64,000 nt of DNA from Streptococcus suis (GCF_002960445.1 NZ_POJD01000075.1:1-64000), one strand, 5' to 3'. Positions 52,851 to 62,281 are shown, counted from the first letter of the stretch. Translations and numbers: made by a program. Notes: generated by a model from the letters alone, not told the origin.

Positions 52851-54490
52851 ATTTTGTCTTCAGTTGGGGTGACACGGAGGGTTTTCTGACCGCGGTAGGT
52901 CACAAATCCTGGTTTGCCACCTGTTGGCTTATGGAGTTTCTTGGCCTCAATCATATCAACTTGAACCAAGTTAGAATGCCTTGCCTTGGAGAAATAGGCG
53001 GCTAACTCAGCTGCGTCTGTCTTGACCTCGTCGCTTGGGTCCAAGTTATCTGTGATGACCACATGGCTGCCTGGAATGTCTTTGGCATGGAACCAAAGTT
53101 CGCCTTTCTTGGCCATTTTGAAGGTCAATTCATCATTTTGCAGGTTATTTTTTCCTACCAGAATAATAGTCTTCCCGTCCGTCGCCAAATAGCGTTCAGG
53201 TTTCTGACGCTTATGGATTTTCTCACGGTGGCGACGCTTGAGGTAGCCTGTTTCAATCAACTCCTCACGGATTTCGTCGATTTCTGCCAGACTAGCCTGT
53301 CCCAACATGGTGTCAACGGACTCCAGATAGACAATGGTCGCCTTGGTTTCCTCAATCAAGCTGGTCAAGTGCTTGACCGCCTCCTTGAGTTTCTGGTATT
53401 TCTTGAAATAACGTTGGGCATTCTGGCTAGGAGTAAGAGCCACATCCAACTCAATCTCCAACTCCTGGCCCGTATAGTAGTTGTCTAAGGTCACACTAGC
53501 CTGGTCATTGGGCACCTGATGCAGATAGGTGGTCAAGAGCTCACCCTTTTGCCGCACCAACTCCGCACCTTCTGTATCCGCCAATTCCTGCTCCTGTTTG
53601 ACCAACTTTTTGCGATTTTTCTCCAGCTCACTGGCCACCCGCTTGATCAGCTCATTGGCCTGTTGGGCCACTCGGTCCCGCTCCGCCTTGTCCTGATAGT
53701 AGAAGTCCAGCAGACTGCTCAGGCTCTCAAAGTGTGGCTGGTTTTCAGGGCTATTGGCAAATGGCAGAGCAGCATAGGACTTGTCCGTTAGGCTAGGCTG
53801 TGTAGCCTGGTCAAAAAAGGCACGAAAGTTCTTGAGGCGGTCTGTCTGTAAGTGACTGGCCAGTTCAGAAGCTGTATCCCGACCCAAACCTTGAAAGGTC
53901 TGTTGGAGATTTTTCGGACTCAGTTCCTGAGTCGATAAGATTTCAAACAATTTCTCGTCAGACACTGTGTAAGGATTGAGAGAATGTGTTTCCGGTGGAC
54001 GAATGTAGGTGGAACCTGGCAGGATGGTCCGGTAGGAATTTTGCGAGAAACCAACGTGCTTGATAGCCTCGATAATCCGTTGTTCAGACTTATCAACCAA
54101 GATGATATTGCTGTGCTTGCCCATGATTTCCACAATTAAGGTTGCTTGGATATGGTCGCCAATCTCGTCCTTGTTGGACACCGAAAATTCTAAAATGCGG
54201 TCATTGTCCAGTTGGCGAATATCCTCGATAATAGCACCCTGCAAGTATTTTCGTAAAATCATGGTAAAGGTATTAGGCACCTTGGGATTGGTAAAATCCG
54301 ACTGGGTCAGCTGAACCCGTCCGAAAACTGAGTGGGCAGACAGGAGCAACTTATGGCTCTGGCGGTTGCTGCGGATGTTGAGGACAATCTCCTGTTCAAA
54401 GGGCTGGTTGATTTTCTGAATCCGCCCGCCCTCTAGGTTGGCCTTTAATTCAGCTGTCATGTGATGTAAAAAAAATCCGTCAAAAGACAT
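52832..54490 (-). CDS. rqcH: RqcH, ribosome quality control factor (NFACT; PavA/FbpA-like)
   Basis: RqcH binds stalled 50S-nascent chain complexes and adds C-terminal alanine tails; streptococcal homologues such as PavA are also described as fibronectin-binding and virulence-linked. The 552 residues show NFACT-N (SDFTNPKVPNTFTMILRKYL), the coiled-coil middle (about 270-400), and NFACT-R with WFHAKDIPGSHVVI and HSNLVQVDM near the C-end. No signal peptide. Confidence 0.93.
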   Translation of the reverse strand: MSFDGFFLHHMTAELKANLEGGRIQKINQPFEQEIVLNIRSNRQSHKLLLSAHSVFGRVQLTQSDFTNPKVPNTFTMILRKYLQGAIIEDIRQLDNDRILEFSVSNKDEIGDHIQATLIVEIMGKHSNIILVDKSEQRIIEAIKHVGFSQNSYRTILPGSTYIRPPETHSLNPYTVSDEKLFEILSTQELSPKNLQQTFQGLGRDTASELASHLQTDRLKNFRAFFDQATQPSLTDKSYAALPFANSPENQPHFESLSSLLDFYYQDKAERDRVAQQANELIKRVASELEKNRKKLVKQEQELADTEGAELVRQKGELLTTYLHQVPNDQASVTLDNYYTGQELEIELDVALTPSQNAQRYFKKYQKLKEAVKHLTSLIEETKATIVYLESVDTMLGQASLAEIDEIREELIETGYLKRRHREKIHKRQKPERYLATDGKTIILVGKNNLQNDELTFKMAKKGELWFHAKDIPGSHVVITDNLDPSDEVKTDAAELAAYFSKARHSNLVQVDMIEAKKLHKPTGGKPGFVTYRGQKTLRVTPTEDKIKSMKI

Positions 54491-54605
54491 GGTGTTCCTC
54501 TTTCTAACTGGTCTAACTCTGTCTAGTATATCACACTTCGTTGATTTTTTGATGAGAGTTGCAGAATGGGAGTAGAAAAATTTTCAGAAAATTTAATCAA
54601 AAGTC

Positions 54606-54634
54606 TTGACAAAGTCTTTGGGATGCCGTATAAT
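54606..54634 (+). promoter_or_regulatory. Promoter of the T-box/trpXYZ unit
   Basis: Perfect consensus: TTGACA, 17 bases, TATAAT. Confidence 0.9.
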
Positions 54635-54640
54635 CGTCTG

Positions 54641-55045
54641 TAATCAGAAGAAGTAGTAAAGCAGAAGTCTTCAGGGAGCCTGTGGTACTGAGAACGGGTG
54701 GCGGAGTTTTATGAAATGGGCTGATGTGCATTTATGTCTATTTTATGACCTAAATTCACAAGGATTGTTTGGTGTAATATACTTTGCGTAGACTGTTTTG
54801 GCTGAGTACGAGGCAGGTCGACGCAGCTTATACTGGCGGTATAGCAAGGAGAGCTAACGAAGGTTTCAGCCAAAACAGTCACGCAAATGAACTTAAAACA
54901 ATGATAGTTCGGTTGGCACACCTTACAGTGCAACTCCTTGTTAGAGGAGATGAGATATGGGAGGATTCTAGACAATTCCCATAAGTGAGGTGGCACCGTG
55001 TCATTGACGCCCTCGCAGGATGTTTTTTCCTGCGGGGGCTTTTCC
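54641..55045 (+). promoter_or_regulatory. T-box riboswitch specifying tRNA-Trp
   Basis: The leader carries a Stem I with the AGGGAGCCTGTGGTACTGAGAA apical region. A specifier loop reads TGAAATGGGC, with TGG (Trp) at 54717-54719. The T-box sequence is AGTGAGGTGGCACCGTG at about 54984-55000. A terminator follows with stem GCCCTCGCAGGA (55009-55020) / TCCTGCGGGGGC (55028-55039). Uncharged tRNA-Trp would favour antitermination and expression of the transporter. A 100-base hairpin insertion sits between Stem I and the T-box (54783-54887). Confidence 0.9.
54783..54887. repeat. Long-hairpin insertion inside the T-box leader
   Basis: Arms TTTGCGT-A-GACTGTTTTGGCTGA (54783-54805) and TCAGCCAAAACAGTC-ACGCAAA (54866-54887) pair over 22 positions with one bulged A. 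The 60-nt loop has its own small stem (TATAC / GTATA). It encodes no protein. It looks like a small inverted-repeat (MITE-like) element or a rearranged Stem II/III of the T-box. Confidence 0.65.
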
Positions 55046-55214
55046 ATTGTCTTGGTAGATTGGCGTTCAAATGAAAAATGAAATACTGATCATTACATTC
55101 TACTTTGACAATGATAGAAATGACGAGGTAATCATGATGAAACGATGGCGATGGTGGAATAAAATTTTGATGACGTAGAAATTGGATATTATGTATTTTA
55201 CGAGGAGAATGAAT

Positions 55215-56216
55215 ATGTTGAAAAATAAAAATTTACTAGCTACAATTGTTGCTCTTACTGTTATGGTGGTTGCTGCTCTGTTTATGACGCAAAAAGAGCA
55301 GAGCGATTCACCTACATCAACAGAGAAAGTTAAGATTGGGGTTCTTCAGTTTGTAACCCATGATTCATTAGATGAGATTTACAAGGGGATAAAGGCTGGA
55401 CTGGAAGAGGGAGGCTATTCAACGACGGATAATTTGGACATTGATTTTATGAATGCTGAGGCAGACCAGTCACAAGTTCAGACCATGAGTAAAAAATTGG
55501 TGGACAATGGCAATGAACTCTTGATCGGTATCGCGACACCAGCTGCACAAGGTTTGGCAAACGCAACGACTGAATTGCCTATTATCATGGGTGCGGTAAC
55601 AGACCCAGTTGGTGCCAACTTGGTCAAAGACTTGAAAAATCCTGGTGGCAATATCACCGGTGTGTCTGACCAGACACCTGTAGCAGACGCTGTTTCCCTC
55701 ATCAAGGAAATCACACCAGAGGCAAAAACAATCGGTGTGCTCTACTCTTCTAACGAAGACAATTCAAAAATTCAAGTAGCAGAATTTAAGGCTGCAGCGG
55801 AAGAAGCAGGCTATACTGTCCTTGAATATGCAGTTGCTTCAAGCAATGAATTGGCAGCTACAGTAGAAGTGGCAACCAGCAAAGCAGATGTTCTTTTCAC
55901 ACCAGTTGATAACACAGTCGCATCAGCATTTTCAACTGTCGTATCTGTGGCAAATAAAACCAAAACTCCGATTTTCACCAGTGTAGAAGACATGGTCGAA
56001 GGTGGAGGTATTGCATCTGTAACCCTCAGCCAATATGATTTGGGTGTGGCAACTGGTAAAATGGCTGCGAAAATCTTAGACGGTGCAAATCCTGGGGATA
56101 CACCAGTCCAAATCTTCAATGAAGGTACGGTCGTTGTTAACCAGAAAGTTGCAAAAGAATTAGGTATCAGCTTGTCAGAAGAGATTATCAATAAGGCAAG
56201 CAAGGTTATCGAATAA
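55215..56216 (+). CDS. trpX: ABC transporter substrate-binding protein, TrpX type
   Basis: Binds the transported substrate outside the membrane; with the Trp T-box upstream it is most likely tryptophan. 333 residues from the ATG at 55215 (GAGGAG at the right spacing). An N-terminal hydrophobic segment (about 6-26) lacks a lipobox cysteine, so anchoring seems to be by this helix rather than by lipid. The body (KIGVLQFVTHDSLDEIYKGI..., VTDPVGANLV, GNITGVSDQTP) matches the DUF534/TrpX family. Confidence 0.85.
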   Translation: MLKNKNLLATIVALTVMVVAALFMTQKEQSDSPTSTEKVKIGVLQFVTHDSLDEIYKGIKAGLEEGGYSTTDNLDIDFMNAEADQSQVQTMSKKLVDNGNELLIGIATPAAQGLANATTELPIIMGAVTDPVGANLVKDLKNPGGNITGVSDQTPVADAVSLIKEITPEAKTIGVLYSSNEDNSKIQVAEFKAAAEEAGYTVLEYAVASSNELAATVEVATSKADVLFTPVDNTVASAFSTVVSVANKTKTPIFTSVEDMVEGGGIASVTLSQYDLGVATGKMAAKILDGANPGDTPVQIFNEGTVVVNQKVAKELGISLSEEIINKASKVIE

Positions 56217-56230
56217 AACAAAGGAAAGTT

Positions 56231-57097
56231 ATGATTGTATCAACAGTATCACAGGCTCTTTTATGGGCTGTACTAGGAATGGGAATATTCGTTACCTTTC
56301 GGATTTTGAATTTCCCGGATATGACGACAGAGGGCTCTTTTCCGCTTGGTGGCGCAGTTGCAGTGACCTTACTGACACAGGGAGTTCATCCTGTCTTGGC
56401 TACCCTGGCAGCCGTTTTGGCAGGCTGTTTGGCAGGCTTGGTCACAGGCTTGCTCTATACAAAGGGGAAAATCCCTACACTTTTAGCTGGTATTCTGGTC
56501 ATGTCTTCCTGTCACTCCATTATTCTATTTATCATGGGTCGGGCAAATTTGGGTTTGTTAAATACCAGTCGCTTACAGGACTTGCTTCCATTTTCCGAGC
56601 AAGTAAATGGTCTTTTGCTTGGTTTGGGAAGTGTTGCCCTAGTCATTGGAGCCTTGATGTTCTTCCTCTATACTCGCCTGGGTCAAGCCTTTATCGCGAC
56701 GGGGGACAATCCAGATATGGCTCGCAGTTTTGGTATCAATACCAGCAGAATGGAGCTGCTTGGGTTGATTCTTTCCAATGGGATTATTGCTCTTGCGGGT
56801 GCCTTGATTGCTCAACAAGAAGGTTATGCGGATGTATCCCGTGGTATCGGGGTCATCGTAGTTGGGATGGCTAGCTTGATTATCGGTGAGGTCTTGTATG
56901 GAAATTTGACCATGTTGGAACGGTTCTTGGCCATTGCAGTGGGTGCCATCTTCTATCAGTTCTTGATTTTGGTGGTTATTTCCCTCGGTATCAATACCAG
57001 CTACCTCCGTATCTTCTCAGCCATGATTTTGGCAGTCTGCCTCATGGTTCCTGAGTTGAAAAATAAAGTCTTGAAAGGAGCCAGCCTGTCACGATGA
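56231..57097 (+). CDS. trpY: ABC transporter permease, TrpY type
   Basis: 288 residues with about eight membrane helices, resembling the branched-chain amino-acid type permease (MTTEGSFPLGGAVAVTLL near residue 37; SRGIGVIVVGMASLIIGE near residue 205). It passes the substrate delivered by TrpX. It starts 14 bases after trpX and overlaps trpZ by four bases. Confidence 0.88.
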   Translation: MIVSTVSQALLWAVLGMGIFVTFRILNFPDMTTEGSFPLGGAVAVTLLTQGVHPVLATLAAVLAGCLAGLVTGLLYTKGKIPTLLAGILVMSSCHSIILFIMGRANLGLLNTSRLQDLLPFSEQVNGLLLGLGSVALVIGALMFFLYTRLGQAFIATGDNPDMARSFGINTSRMELLGLILSNGIIALAGALIAQQEGYADVSRGIGVIVVGMASLIIGEVLYGNLTMLERFLAIAVGAIFYQFLILVVISLGINTSYLRIFSAMILAVCLMVPELKNKVLKGASLSR

Positions 57098-57852
57098 AAG
57101 CAATTGTTGAATTAAAAAATGCCACCAAGGTGGTGACCAACGGTTTTGATGAAGAGCGCGTGATTTTGGACAATGTCAATTTGACCATCTACCAAGGGGA
57201 TTTTATTACTATTTTAGGTGGCAATGGTGCTGGGAAATCAACCCTCTTCAATGTCATTGCTGGTACCCTGCCCTTGACCAGTGGTTCGGTCCACATACTT
57301 GGTGAGGATGTGACCAACTGGCCTGCTGAAAAACGGGCCAAGTATCTGGCTCGTGTCTTCCAAGATCCTAAAATGGGAACTGCTCCGCGGATGACAGTGG
57401 CAGAAAACATGCTTATCGCCAAGTATCGTGGTGAGGGGCGGGGCTTGGTGCCACGTAGATTGGTCCAAGAAAGGGAAGAATTTGCCCAGCTCTTGCCGAG
57501 AGTGGGAAATGGTTTGGAAAAGCATTTGGACACACCAGCAGGGCTTTTATCAGGTGGGCAAAGACAGGCCTTGAGTTTGTTAATGGCTAGCTTGAAGCAG
57601 CCAGAGCTCTTGCTCTTGGACGAGCATACTGCCGCTCTTGATCCTAAAACTAGCCAATCCTTGATGCAATTGACAGATGAATTGATTGTTACCAAGGGTA
57701 TGACAGCCCTCATGGTCACTCATCAAATGGAAGATGCTCTTCGCCACGGCAATCGCTTGATTGTCATGAAGAATGGTCAGATTATCCAAGACCAGACTAG
57801 CGAAGAGAAGTCCCAGATGAAGCTGGAAGATTATTATAAGTTGTTTGACTAA
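57094..57852 (+). CDS. trpZ: ABC transporter ATP-binding protein, TrpZ type
   Basis: Powers the importer by ATP hydrolysis. Walker A GGNGAGKST is at residues 42-50, the Q-loop in VFQDPKMG, the signature LSGGQRQ and Walker B ELLLLDEHTA follow, with the switch histidine in VTHQ. 252 residues. Four-base overlap with trpY shows one operon controlled by the T-box. Confidence 0.92.
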   Translation: MKAIVELKNATKVVTNGFDEERVILDNVNLTIYQGDFITILGGNGAGKSTLFNVIAGTLPLTSGSVHILGEDVTNWPAEKRAKYLARVFQDPKMGTAPRMTVAENMLIAKYRGEGRGLVPRRLVQEREEFAQLLPRVGNGLEKHLDTPAGLLSGGQRQALSLLMASLKQPELLLLDEHTAALDPKTSQSLMQLTDELIVTKGMTALMVTHQMEDALRHGNRLIVMKNGQIIQDQTSEEKSQMKLEDYYKLFD

Positions 57853-57876
57853 AGTCTGGAGAAATCCAGGCTTTTC
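57852..57876 (+). terminator. Terminator of the trpXYZ operon
   Basis: Stem AGTCTGGA / TCCAGGCT with GAAA loop, then TTTCTT. Confidence 0.8.
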
Positions 57877-57883
57877 TTATCCT

Positions 57884-57912
57884 TTGATTTTTTGGTTAAA
57901 GCGAAGTATAAT
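57884..57912 (+). promoter_or_regulatory. Promoter of the ProX-like gene
   Basis: TTGATT, a 17-base spacer and TATAAT. Confidence 0.7.
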
Positions 57913-57939
57913 ATACTAAATGTGTCAAGAGGTGCTGTC

Positions 57940-58425
57940 ATGGATAAATTGGTTTTTGAAAGCTTAGCTGACTTGGGAATGGACTACACCATTGTAGAGC
58001 ATCCACCAGCTCGGACAACTGAGGAAGCAGACTCTTACATTGAAGGGTTAGAAGGAGTACGGACCAAGTCCATGTTTCTGACTAATAAGAAAAAGACTGC
58101 ATTTTATTTACTGATCATGGATGACCAGAAGCAGCTGGATATGGACTTATTTAGGGATTTGGTCGGGGCAAACCGTATTCGGATGGCCTCGAGCGATAGC
58201 TTGATGGAAAAAATGCACTTGCCTGCGGGTGCGGTATCTGTTTTTGGCTTGTTACATAATGTTGATAAGGATATTCAAGTCTTTTTTGATAAAGAAATCC
58301 TTTCTGAACCCATTCTAACCTTCCACCCCAATGTTAATACGAAAACGATTTTTGTAAAGACAGAAGATGTTTTGCGTTTTGTAGAAGAGATTGGCTTTTC
58401 AGCAACGATTGTTGACTTGGGGTAA
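57940..58425 (+). CDS. YbaK/ProX-like aminoacyl-tRNA editing protein
   Basis: 161 residues from the ATG at 57940 (GAGGTGCTGTC before it). The family hydrolyses mischarged Ala- or Cys-tRNA-Pro. Family features are VEHPPARTTEEADS at the N-end, KSMFLTNKKKTAFYLLIMD with the conserved lysine, and LPAGAVSVFGLLHN. Substrate preference cannot be read from sequence alone. Confidence 0.88.
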   Translation: MDKLVFESLADLGMDYTIVEHPPARTTEEADSYIEGLEGVRTKSMFLTNKKKTAFYLLIMDDQKQLDMDLFRDLVGANRIRMASSDSLMEKMHLPAGAVSVFGLLHNVDKDIQVFFDKEILSEPILTFHPNVNTKTIFVKTEDVLRFVEEIGFSATIVDLG

Positions 58426-58430
58426 CAAAG

Positions 58431-58835
58431 ATGAGAAAATGTTTAGCTATTTGTAGTCTGTTTTGTTGTCTATTTTTGGTAGGATGTCGGACAGGAGCAG
58501 CTTATCAGGCAAAGATTGAGCCGATGGAAGCATCGGAATTATACTCGGAAAAAGAAATTCAGGATGCTGTAGTTGTCGTTCAAGATTACTTTGATAAGCA
58601 TTTTAAGAGTTGCCAATTATTGACCATTGGATATGGTGGCGATGATGAAAAGTTATTTGATGACTGGGCTGAAAACTATGGTGCAGAGGAGGCTATAGTG
58701 TTAACCTCTTCTTTCAAGGTAGCCGCTGAAGGGGCAGAACCAACCTTGGAACCAAATAGTATTCATCGGGATTGGAAATGGATTTTAGTGCGTAATGCTG
58801 GTGGAAAGTGGGAACATAGGGGACATGGTTATTGA
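58431..58835 (+). CDS. Small lipoprotein (DUF4829-like)
   Basis: 134 residues with a lipoprotein signal; the lipobox is LVGC with the cysteine at residue 19. The mature part has YFDKHFKSCQLLTIGYGGD and ends in a WKWILVRNAGGKWEHRGHGY-like pattern of the DUF4829 family. Function unknown, at the outer face of the membrane. It starts five bases after the ProX-like gene. Confidence 0.75.
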   Translation: MRKCLAICSLFCCLFLVGCRTGAAYQAKIEPMEASELYSEKEIQDAVVVVQDYFDKHFKSCQLLTIGYGGDDEKLFDDWAENYGAEEAIVLTSSFKVAAEGAEPTLEPNSIHRDWKWILVRNAGGKWEHRGHGY

Positions 58836-58846
58836 TTAAATGGGAG

Positions 58847-58876
58847 AACTCTGTTGAATTTCAGCAGAGTTTTTTG
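58847..58876 (+). terminator. Terminator after the lipoprotein gene
   Basis: Eleven-base-pair stem AACTCTGTTGA / TCAGCAGAGTT, then six Ts. Confidence 0.85.
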
Positions 58877-58902
58877 TAAATTTTCCTGAAAAAAGGTATA
58901 AT
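58874..58902 (+). promoter_or_regulatory. Promoter of rnjB
   Basis: TTGTAA, a 17-base spacer and TATAAT. The 110-nt leader then has hairpins TTGGG-CAT-CCCAA (near 58942) and GGACA...TGTCC (58981-58999). Confidence 0.7.
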
Positions 58903-59012
58903 AGAGGCGATAGCTAAAATCATTAGCAGACTGTAATTCGACTTGGGCATCCCAAGGACCGTTGGTAAGAAAAATAAACTGGACACCTGTGGGATGTCCA
59001 AAAGGAGAAAAA

Positions 59013-60674
59013 ATGAGTAGCATAAAAATCATGGCTCTCGGTGGTGTACGTGAAAATGGTAAAAACCTCTACATTGCCGAAGTAAATGAGCATATTTTTG
59101 TCATGGATGCTGGTGCCAAGTATCCAGAAAATGAACAGTTGGGTGTTGATGTAGTTGTTCCCAACTTTGATTACTTGGAAGAAAATAAGCACCGTGTGGC
59201 TGGGGTCTTTTTGACTCATGGTCACGCTGATTCGATTGGAGCCCTGCCTTATCTTTTAGAAAAAGTGAAAGTTCCTGTTTTTGGCTCACACCTGACCATT
59301 GAATTGGCAAAATTGATTGTCAAGAACAATAATGCAACCAAGAAATTCAAGGATTTCCACGTCATCAATGCAGCGACTGAGATTGATTTTGGTGATTCAG
59401 TTGTATCTTTCTTTAAGACAACTCACTCTATTCCTGAGAGTTTGGGAATTGTAGTCAAGACAGACCAAGGAAATATCGTTTATACTGGTGACTTCAAATT
59501 TGATCAGGCTGCGGATAAGTACTACCGGACAGATTTTGGTCGTCTGGCTGAGATTGGTTCAGAAGGTGTATTGGCTCTCTTATCTGATTCTGCCAATGCA
59601 GATAGCAATGTGCAGTCAGCTAGTATGCATGAAGCTGGGGAAGAAATTCTCAATACCATTGCAGACTGTGAAGGTCGTGTGATTGTAGCTGCTGTGGCAA
59701 GTAACATTGTCCGAATCCAGCAAATCTTTGATGCGGCAGAGGCGACAGGTCGTCGTGTTGTTTTGACGGGGCACGATGTGGAAAATATTGTCCGTACGGC
59801 TATCCAATTGAAAAAACTTCGATTGGTTAGCGAGCGACTTTTGGTCAAGCCAAAGGATATGGGCAAATACGAAGACCATGAATTGATTATCCTGGAAACA
59901 GGCCGTATGGGTGAGCCACTGAACGGACTTCGTAAGATGGCCATTGGTCGCCACCGTTATGTCGAAATCAAGGAAGGCGATCTGGTTTACATCGTTACGA
60001 CACCAAGTGTTTCTAAAGAAGCAGTCGTAGCTCGTGTAGAAAACTTGATTTACAAGGCTGGTGGAACGGTCAAATCCATTACTAAAAACCTGCGTGTGTC
60101 TGGTCATGGGAATGCGCGTGATTTGCAGCTCATGCTCAATATCCTCCGTCCTAAGTATCTCTTCCCAGTTCAAGGGGAGTATCGTCAGCTAGATGCCCAT
60201 GCCAAAGCTGCGCTTGAGATCGGCATGTTCCCAGAGAATATTATTATCGTCAAGCGTGGGGATGTCATGGCTTATGAAGATGGGGATTTTGTCCATAGCG
60301 GAGCGGTTCCTGCTGGTGATGTCATGATTGACGGAAATGCCATGGGAGATGTTGGAAATATTGTCCTTCGTGACCGTAAAATCCTCTCAGAAGATGGTAT
60401 CTTTATCGTGGCAATCACTGTCAACCGCCGTGAGAAGAAAATCATTTCCAAGGCCAAGGTCAATACGCGTGGATTTGTCTATGTCAAGAAGAGCAAGGAT
60501 ATCTTGCGTGAGGCATCAGATTTGGTTAATGCAACGGTGGAAAATTACTTCACCAAGGATAGTTTTGATTGGACAGAACTCAAGAGTGCTGTTCGCGATG
60601 ACTTAGCTAAATTCCTCTTTGACCAAACCAAACGTCGCCCAGCCATTTTACCAGTGATTATGGAAGTGAAATAG
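59013..60674 (+). CDS. rnjB: Ribonuclease J2
   Basis: Partner of RNase J1 in mRNA decay and processing. 553 residues from the ATG at 59013 (AAAGGAG). The beta-CASP metallo-lactamase layout is complete, but the first metal motif is degenerate: THGHADSIG carries H69, H71 and D73 with serine in place of the usual last histidine and alanine where J1 has glutamate. This is the known hallmark of J2, which is nearly inactive by itself. GHGNARDLQLMLNILRPKYLFPV follows later. Confidence 0.92.
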   Translation: MSSIKIMALGGVRENGKNLYIAEVNEHIFVMDAGAKYPENEQLGVDVVVPNFDYLEENKHRVAGVFLTHGHADSIGALPYLLEKVKVPVFGSHLTIELAKLIVKNNNATKKFKDFHVINAATEIDFGDSVVSFFKTTHSIPESLGIVVKTDQGNIVYTGDFKFDQAADKYYRTDFGRLAEIGSEGVLALLSDSANADSNVQSASMHEAGEEILNTIADCEGRVIVAAVASNIVRIQQIFDAAEATGRRVVLTGHDVENIVRTAIQLKKLRLVSERLLVKPKDMGKYEDHELIILETGRMGEPLNGLRKMAIGRHRYVEIKEGDLVYIVTTPSVSKEAVVARVENLIYKAGGTVKSITKNLRVSGHGNARDLQLMLNILRPKYLFPVQGEYRQLDAHAKAALEIGMFPENIIIVKRGDVMAYEDGDFVHSGAVPAGDVMIDGNAMGDVGNIVLRDRKILSEDGIFIVAITVNRREKKIISKAKVNTRGFVYVKKSKDILREASDLVNATVENYFTKDSFDWTELKSAVRDDLAKFLFDQTKRRPAILPVIMEVK

Positions 60675-60688
60675 AGTTTTATAAATGC

Positions 60689-60717
60689 AAAGAGCCCAGG
60701 GCAACCCAGGCTCTTTC
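60689..60717 (+). terminator. Terminator after rnjB
   Basis: Stem AAAGAGCC / GGCTCTTT with a 12-nt loop. The T-run is short. Confidence 0.7.
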
Positions 60718-60734
60718 TACATAAGGAGAAACAT

Positions 60735-61511
60735 ATGGCAATCATGAAAATTGAATACCATTCAGAAGTTTTGGATATGTCCAGACAGGTAACGGTTTTA
60801 TATCCCGACCGAAATCGTGTGGACAATCCTGACGATACAGATATTCCCGTGCTGTATCTCTTGCACGGGATGGGAGGCAATCAGGATTCCTGGCTCAATC
60901 GGTCGACTATTGAACGCTTGGTTCGTTATACTAATCTGATTGTGGTTATGGTCAATACGGACAAGGCTTGGTACACCAATACCACCTATGGTATGAATTA
61001 TTATGATGCCATAGCGATTGAGTTGCCTCAAATCCTCAAGCGGTTTTTCCCAAATATGTCTGACAAGCGGGAGAAGAATTTTATTGCTGGCTTGTCTATG
61101 GGGGGCTATGGGACTTTCAAGATTGCCATGATGACCAATCGCTTTTCTTACGCCGCCTCGCTTTCAGGAGCCTTGCAGGTTGATTTTACCAGTCCATCTG
61201 CCTTGGAATTAGGTAGTCCTGACTATTGGAAGGGTGTTTTTGGGGATTTAGATGATCCAGAAAATCCAAATCTTTTGACCAATTTTTGTAGACTTTCGGA
61301 CAAGAAGACTAAATTTTATGCCTGGTGTGGTGATGAGGATTTTCTATTTGAGGGGCATCAAAAAGCAGTTCGAGAGCTGGAAGAACAGGGATTTGATATA
61401 GAGGCAAGTTTCGGACCAGGTAAACATGAGTGGTATTATTGGAACCAACAGATTGAAAAGGTCTTGGCTTGGCTACCCATTGATTTCAAATTAGAAGAAA
61501 GATTGTCCTAG
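60735..61511 (+). CDS. Esterase of the EstA/esterase D-like family
   Basis: 258 residues of alpha/beta hydrolase fold: an HGMGG oxyanion loop near residue 44, the nucleophile elbow GLSMGGYG with S121, an acid in WCGDEDF, and the histidine in PGKHEWYYW. No signal peptide. Streptococcal homologues are described as tributyrin or acetyl esterases; the natural substrate is unknown. An AAGGAG site precedes the ATG. Confidence 0.87.
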   Translation: MAIMKIEYHSEVLDMSRQVTVLYPDRNRVDNPDDTDIPVLYLLHGMGGNQDSWLNRSTIERLVRYTNLIVVMVNTDKAWYTNTTYGMNYYDAIAIELPQILKRFFPNMSDKREKNFIAGLSMGGYGTFKIAMMTNRFSYAASLSGALQVDFTSPSALELGSPDYWKGVFGDLDDPENPNLLTNFCRLSDKKTKFYAWCGDEDFLFEGHQKAVRELEEQGFDIEASFGPGKHEWYYWNQQIEKVLAWLPIDFKLEERLS

Positions 61512-61576
61512 ATTTTAAGAAAAATTTCAGAAAATAAGACTATACTGAAATCTATTTCTAGAGAGAGGTATAGTGT

Positions 61577-62272
61577 ATGAAATTTTTTGCTTCAATTTTT
61601 AAATGGATCTGGCGAACAGTTTGGAGCTTGGTTTGGCTCTCCATGGTTATAATCGCATGTGGTTTGGGGATGTTGTTCTATTTTCAACAGGAAGCTGCGC
61701 CTCAGATGCTACAAACTTTGGCTCAGGAAGTACAATTGATGGTTAAAGGTCAATCCGAGGTCAGTATTGAAGAGGGTGTTGATACCATTAAACATCTGAC
61801 TACTGATACGGTTAATACAGCTGACCATGGACGTTGGGAAACCAATACTGCGACTGTCTATATTGAAACCCAAAATCCAACATTCGTAGCTGCCTATGAA
61901 ACAGCCATCGCAAATTGGAATGCGACCGGAGCCTTTACCCTAGTCCTTACCACAGATCCAAATCAGGCGGATATCATTGCTACTGAGATGAATGATGGCA
62001 ATACCCAGGCGGCAGGTGAGGCTAATTCAACGACCAATTTATTGACCAATTATTATAGTTCTGTGACGGTACGATTGAATAGCTATTATTTATTGAATGA
62101 TAAATATGGTTATGATATGGATAGAATTATCCATACGGCTGAGCATGAATTGGGTCATGCTATCGGTCTGGATCATGATGATAGTCAAACATCTGTCATG
62201 GAATCTGCTGGCTCCAATCATGGTATCCAGCAAGCAGATATTGATGCTGTAGTGGCTTTGTATTCAGAATAG
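61577..62272 (+). CDS. Membrane-anchored matrixin-like metalloprotease
   Basis: 231 residues with an N-terminal transmembrane segment (about 12-36) and an extracellular metzincin domain. The zinc motif HELGHAIGLDH is at residues 190-200 (HExxHxxGxxH), followed by a methionine in SVMES as the expected Met-turn. No propeptide cysteine switch is apparent. Similar small matrixins occur in streptococci; the substrate is unknown. The next gene starts nine bases later and may be its partner. Confidence 0.85.
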   Translation: MKFFASIFKWIWRTVWSLVWLSMVIIACGLGMLFYFQQEAAPQMLQTLAQEVQLMVKGQSEVSIEEGVDTIKHLTTDTVNTADHGRWETNTATVYIETQNPTFVAAYETAIANWNATGAFTLVLTTDPNQADIIATEMNDGNTQAAGEANSTTNLLTNYYSSVTVRLNSYYLLNDKYGYDMDRIIHTAEHELGHAIGLDHDDSQTSVMESAGSNHGIQQADIDAVVALYSE

Positions 62273-62281
62273 AGGAGAGAT

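Noticed and set aside
56263..56874. 203-codon ORF overlapping trpY in another frame
   Set aside because: Composition is rich in Trp, Cys, Ser and Arg, it has no ribosome site, and trpY in the overlapping frame is a clear permease.
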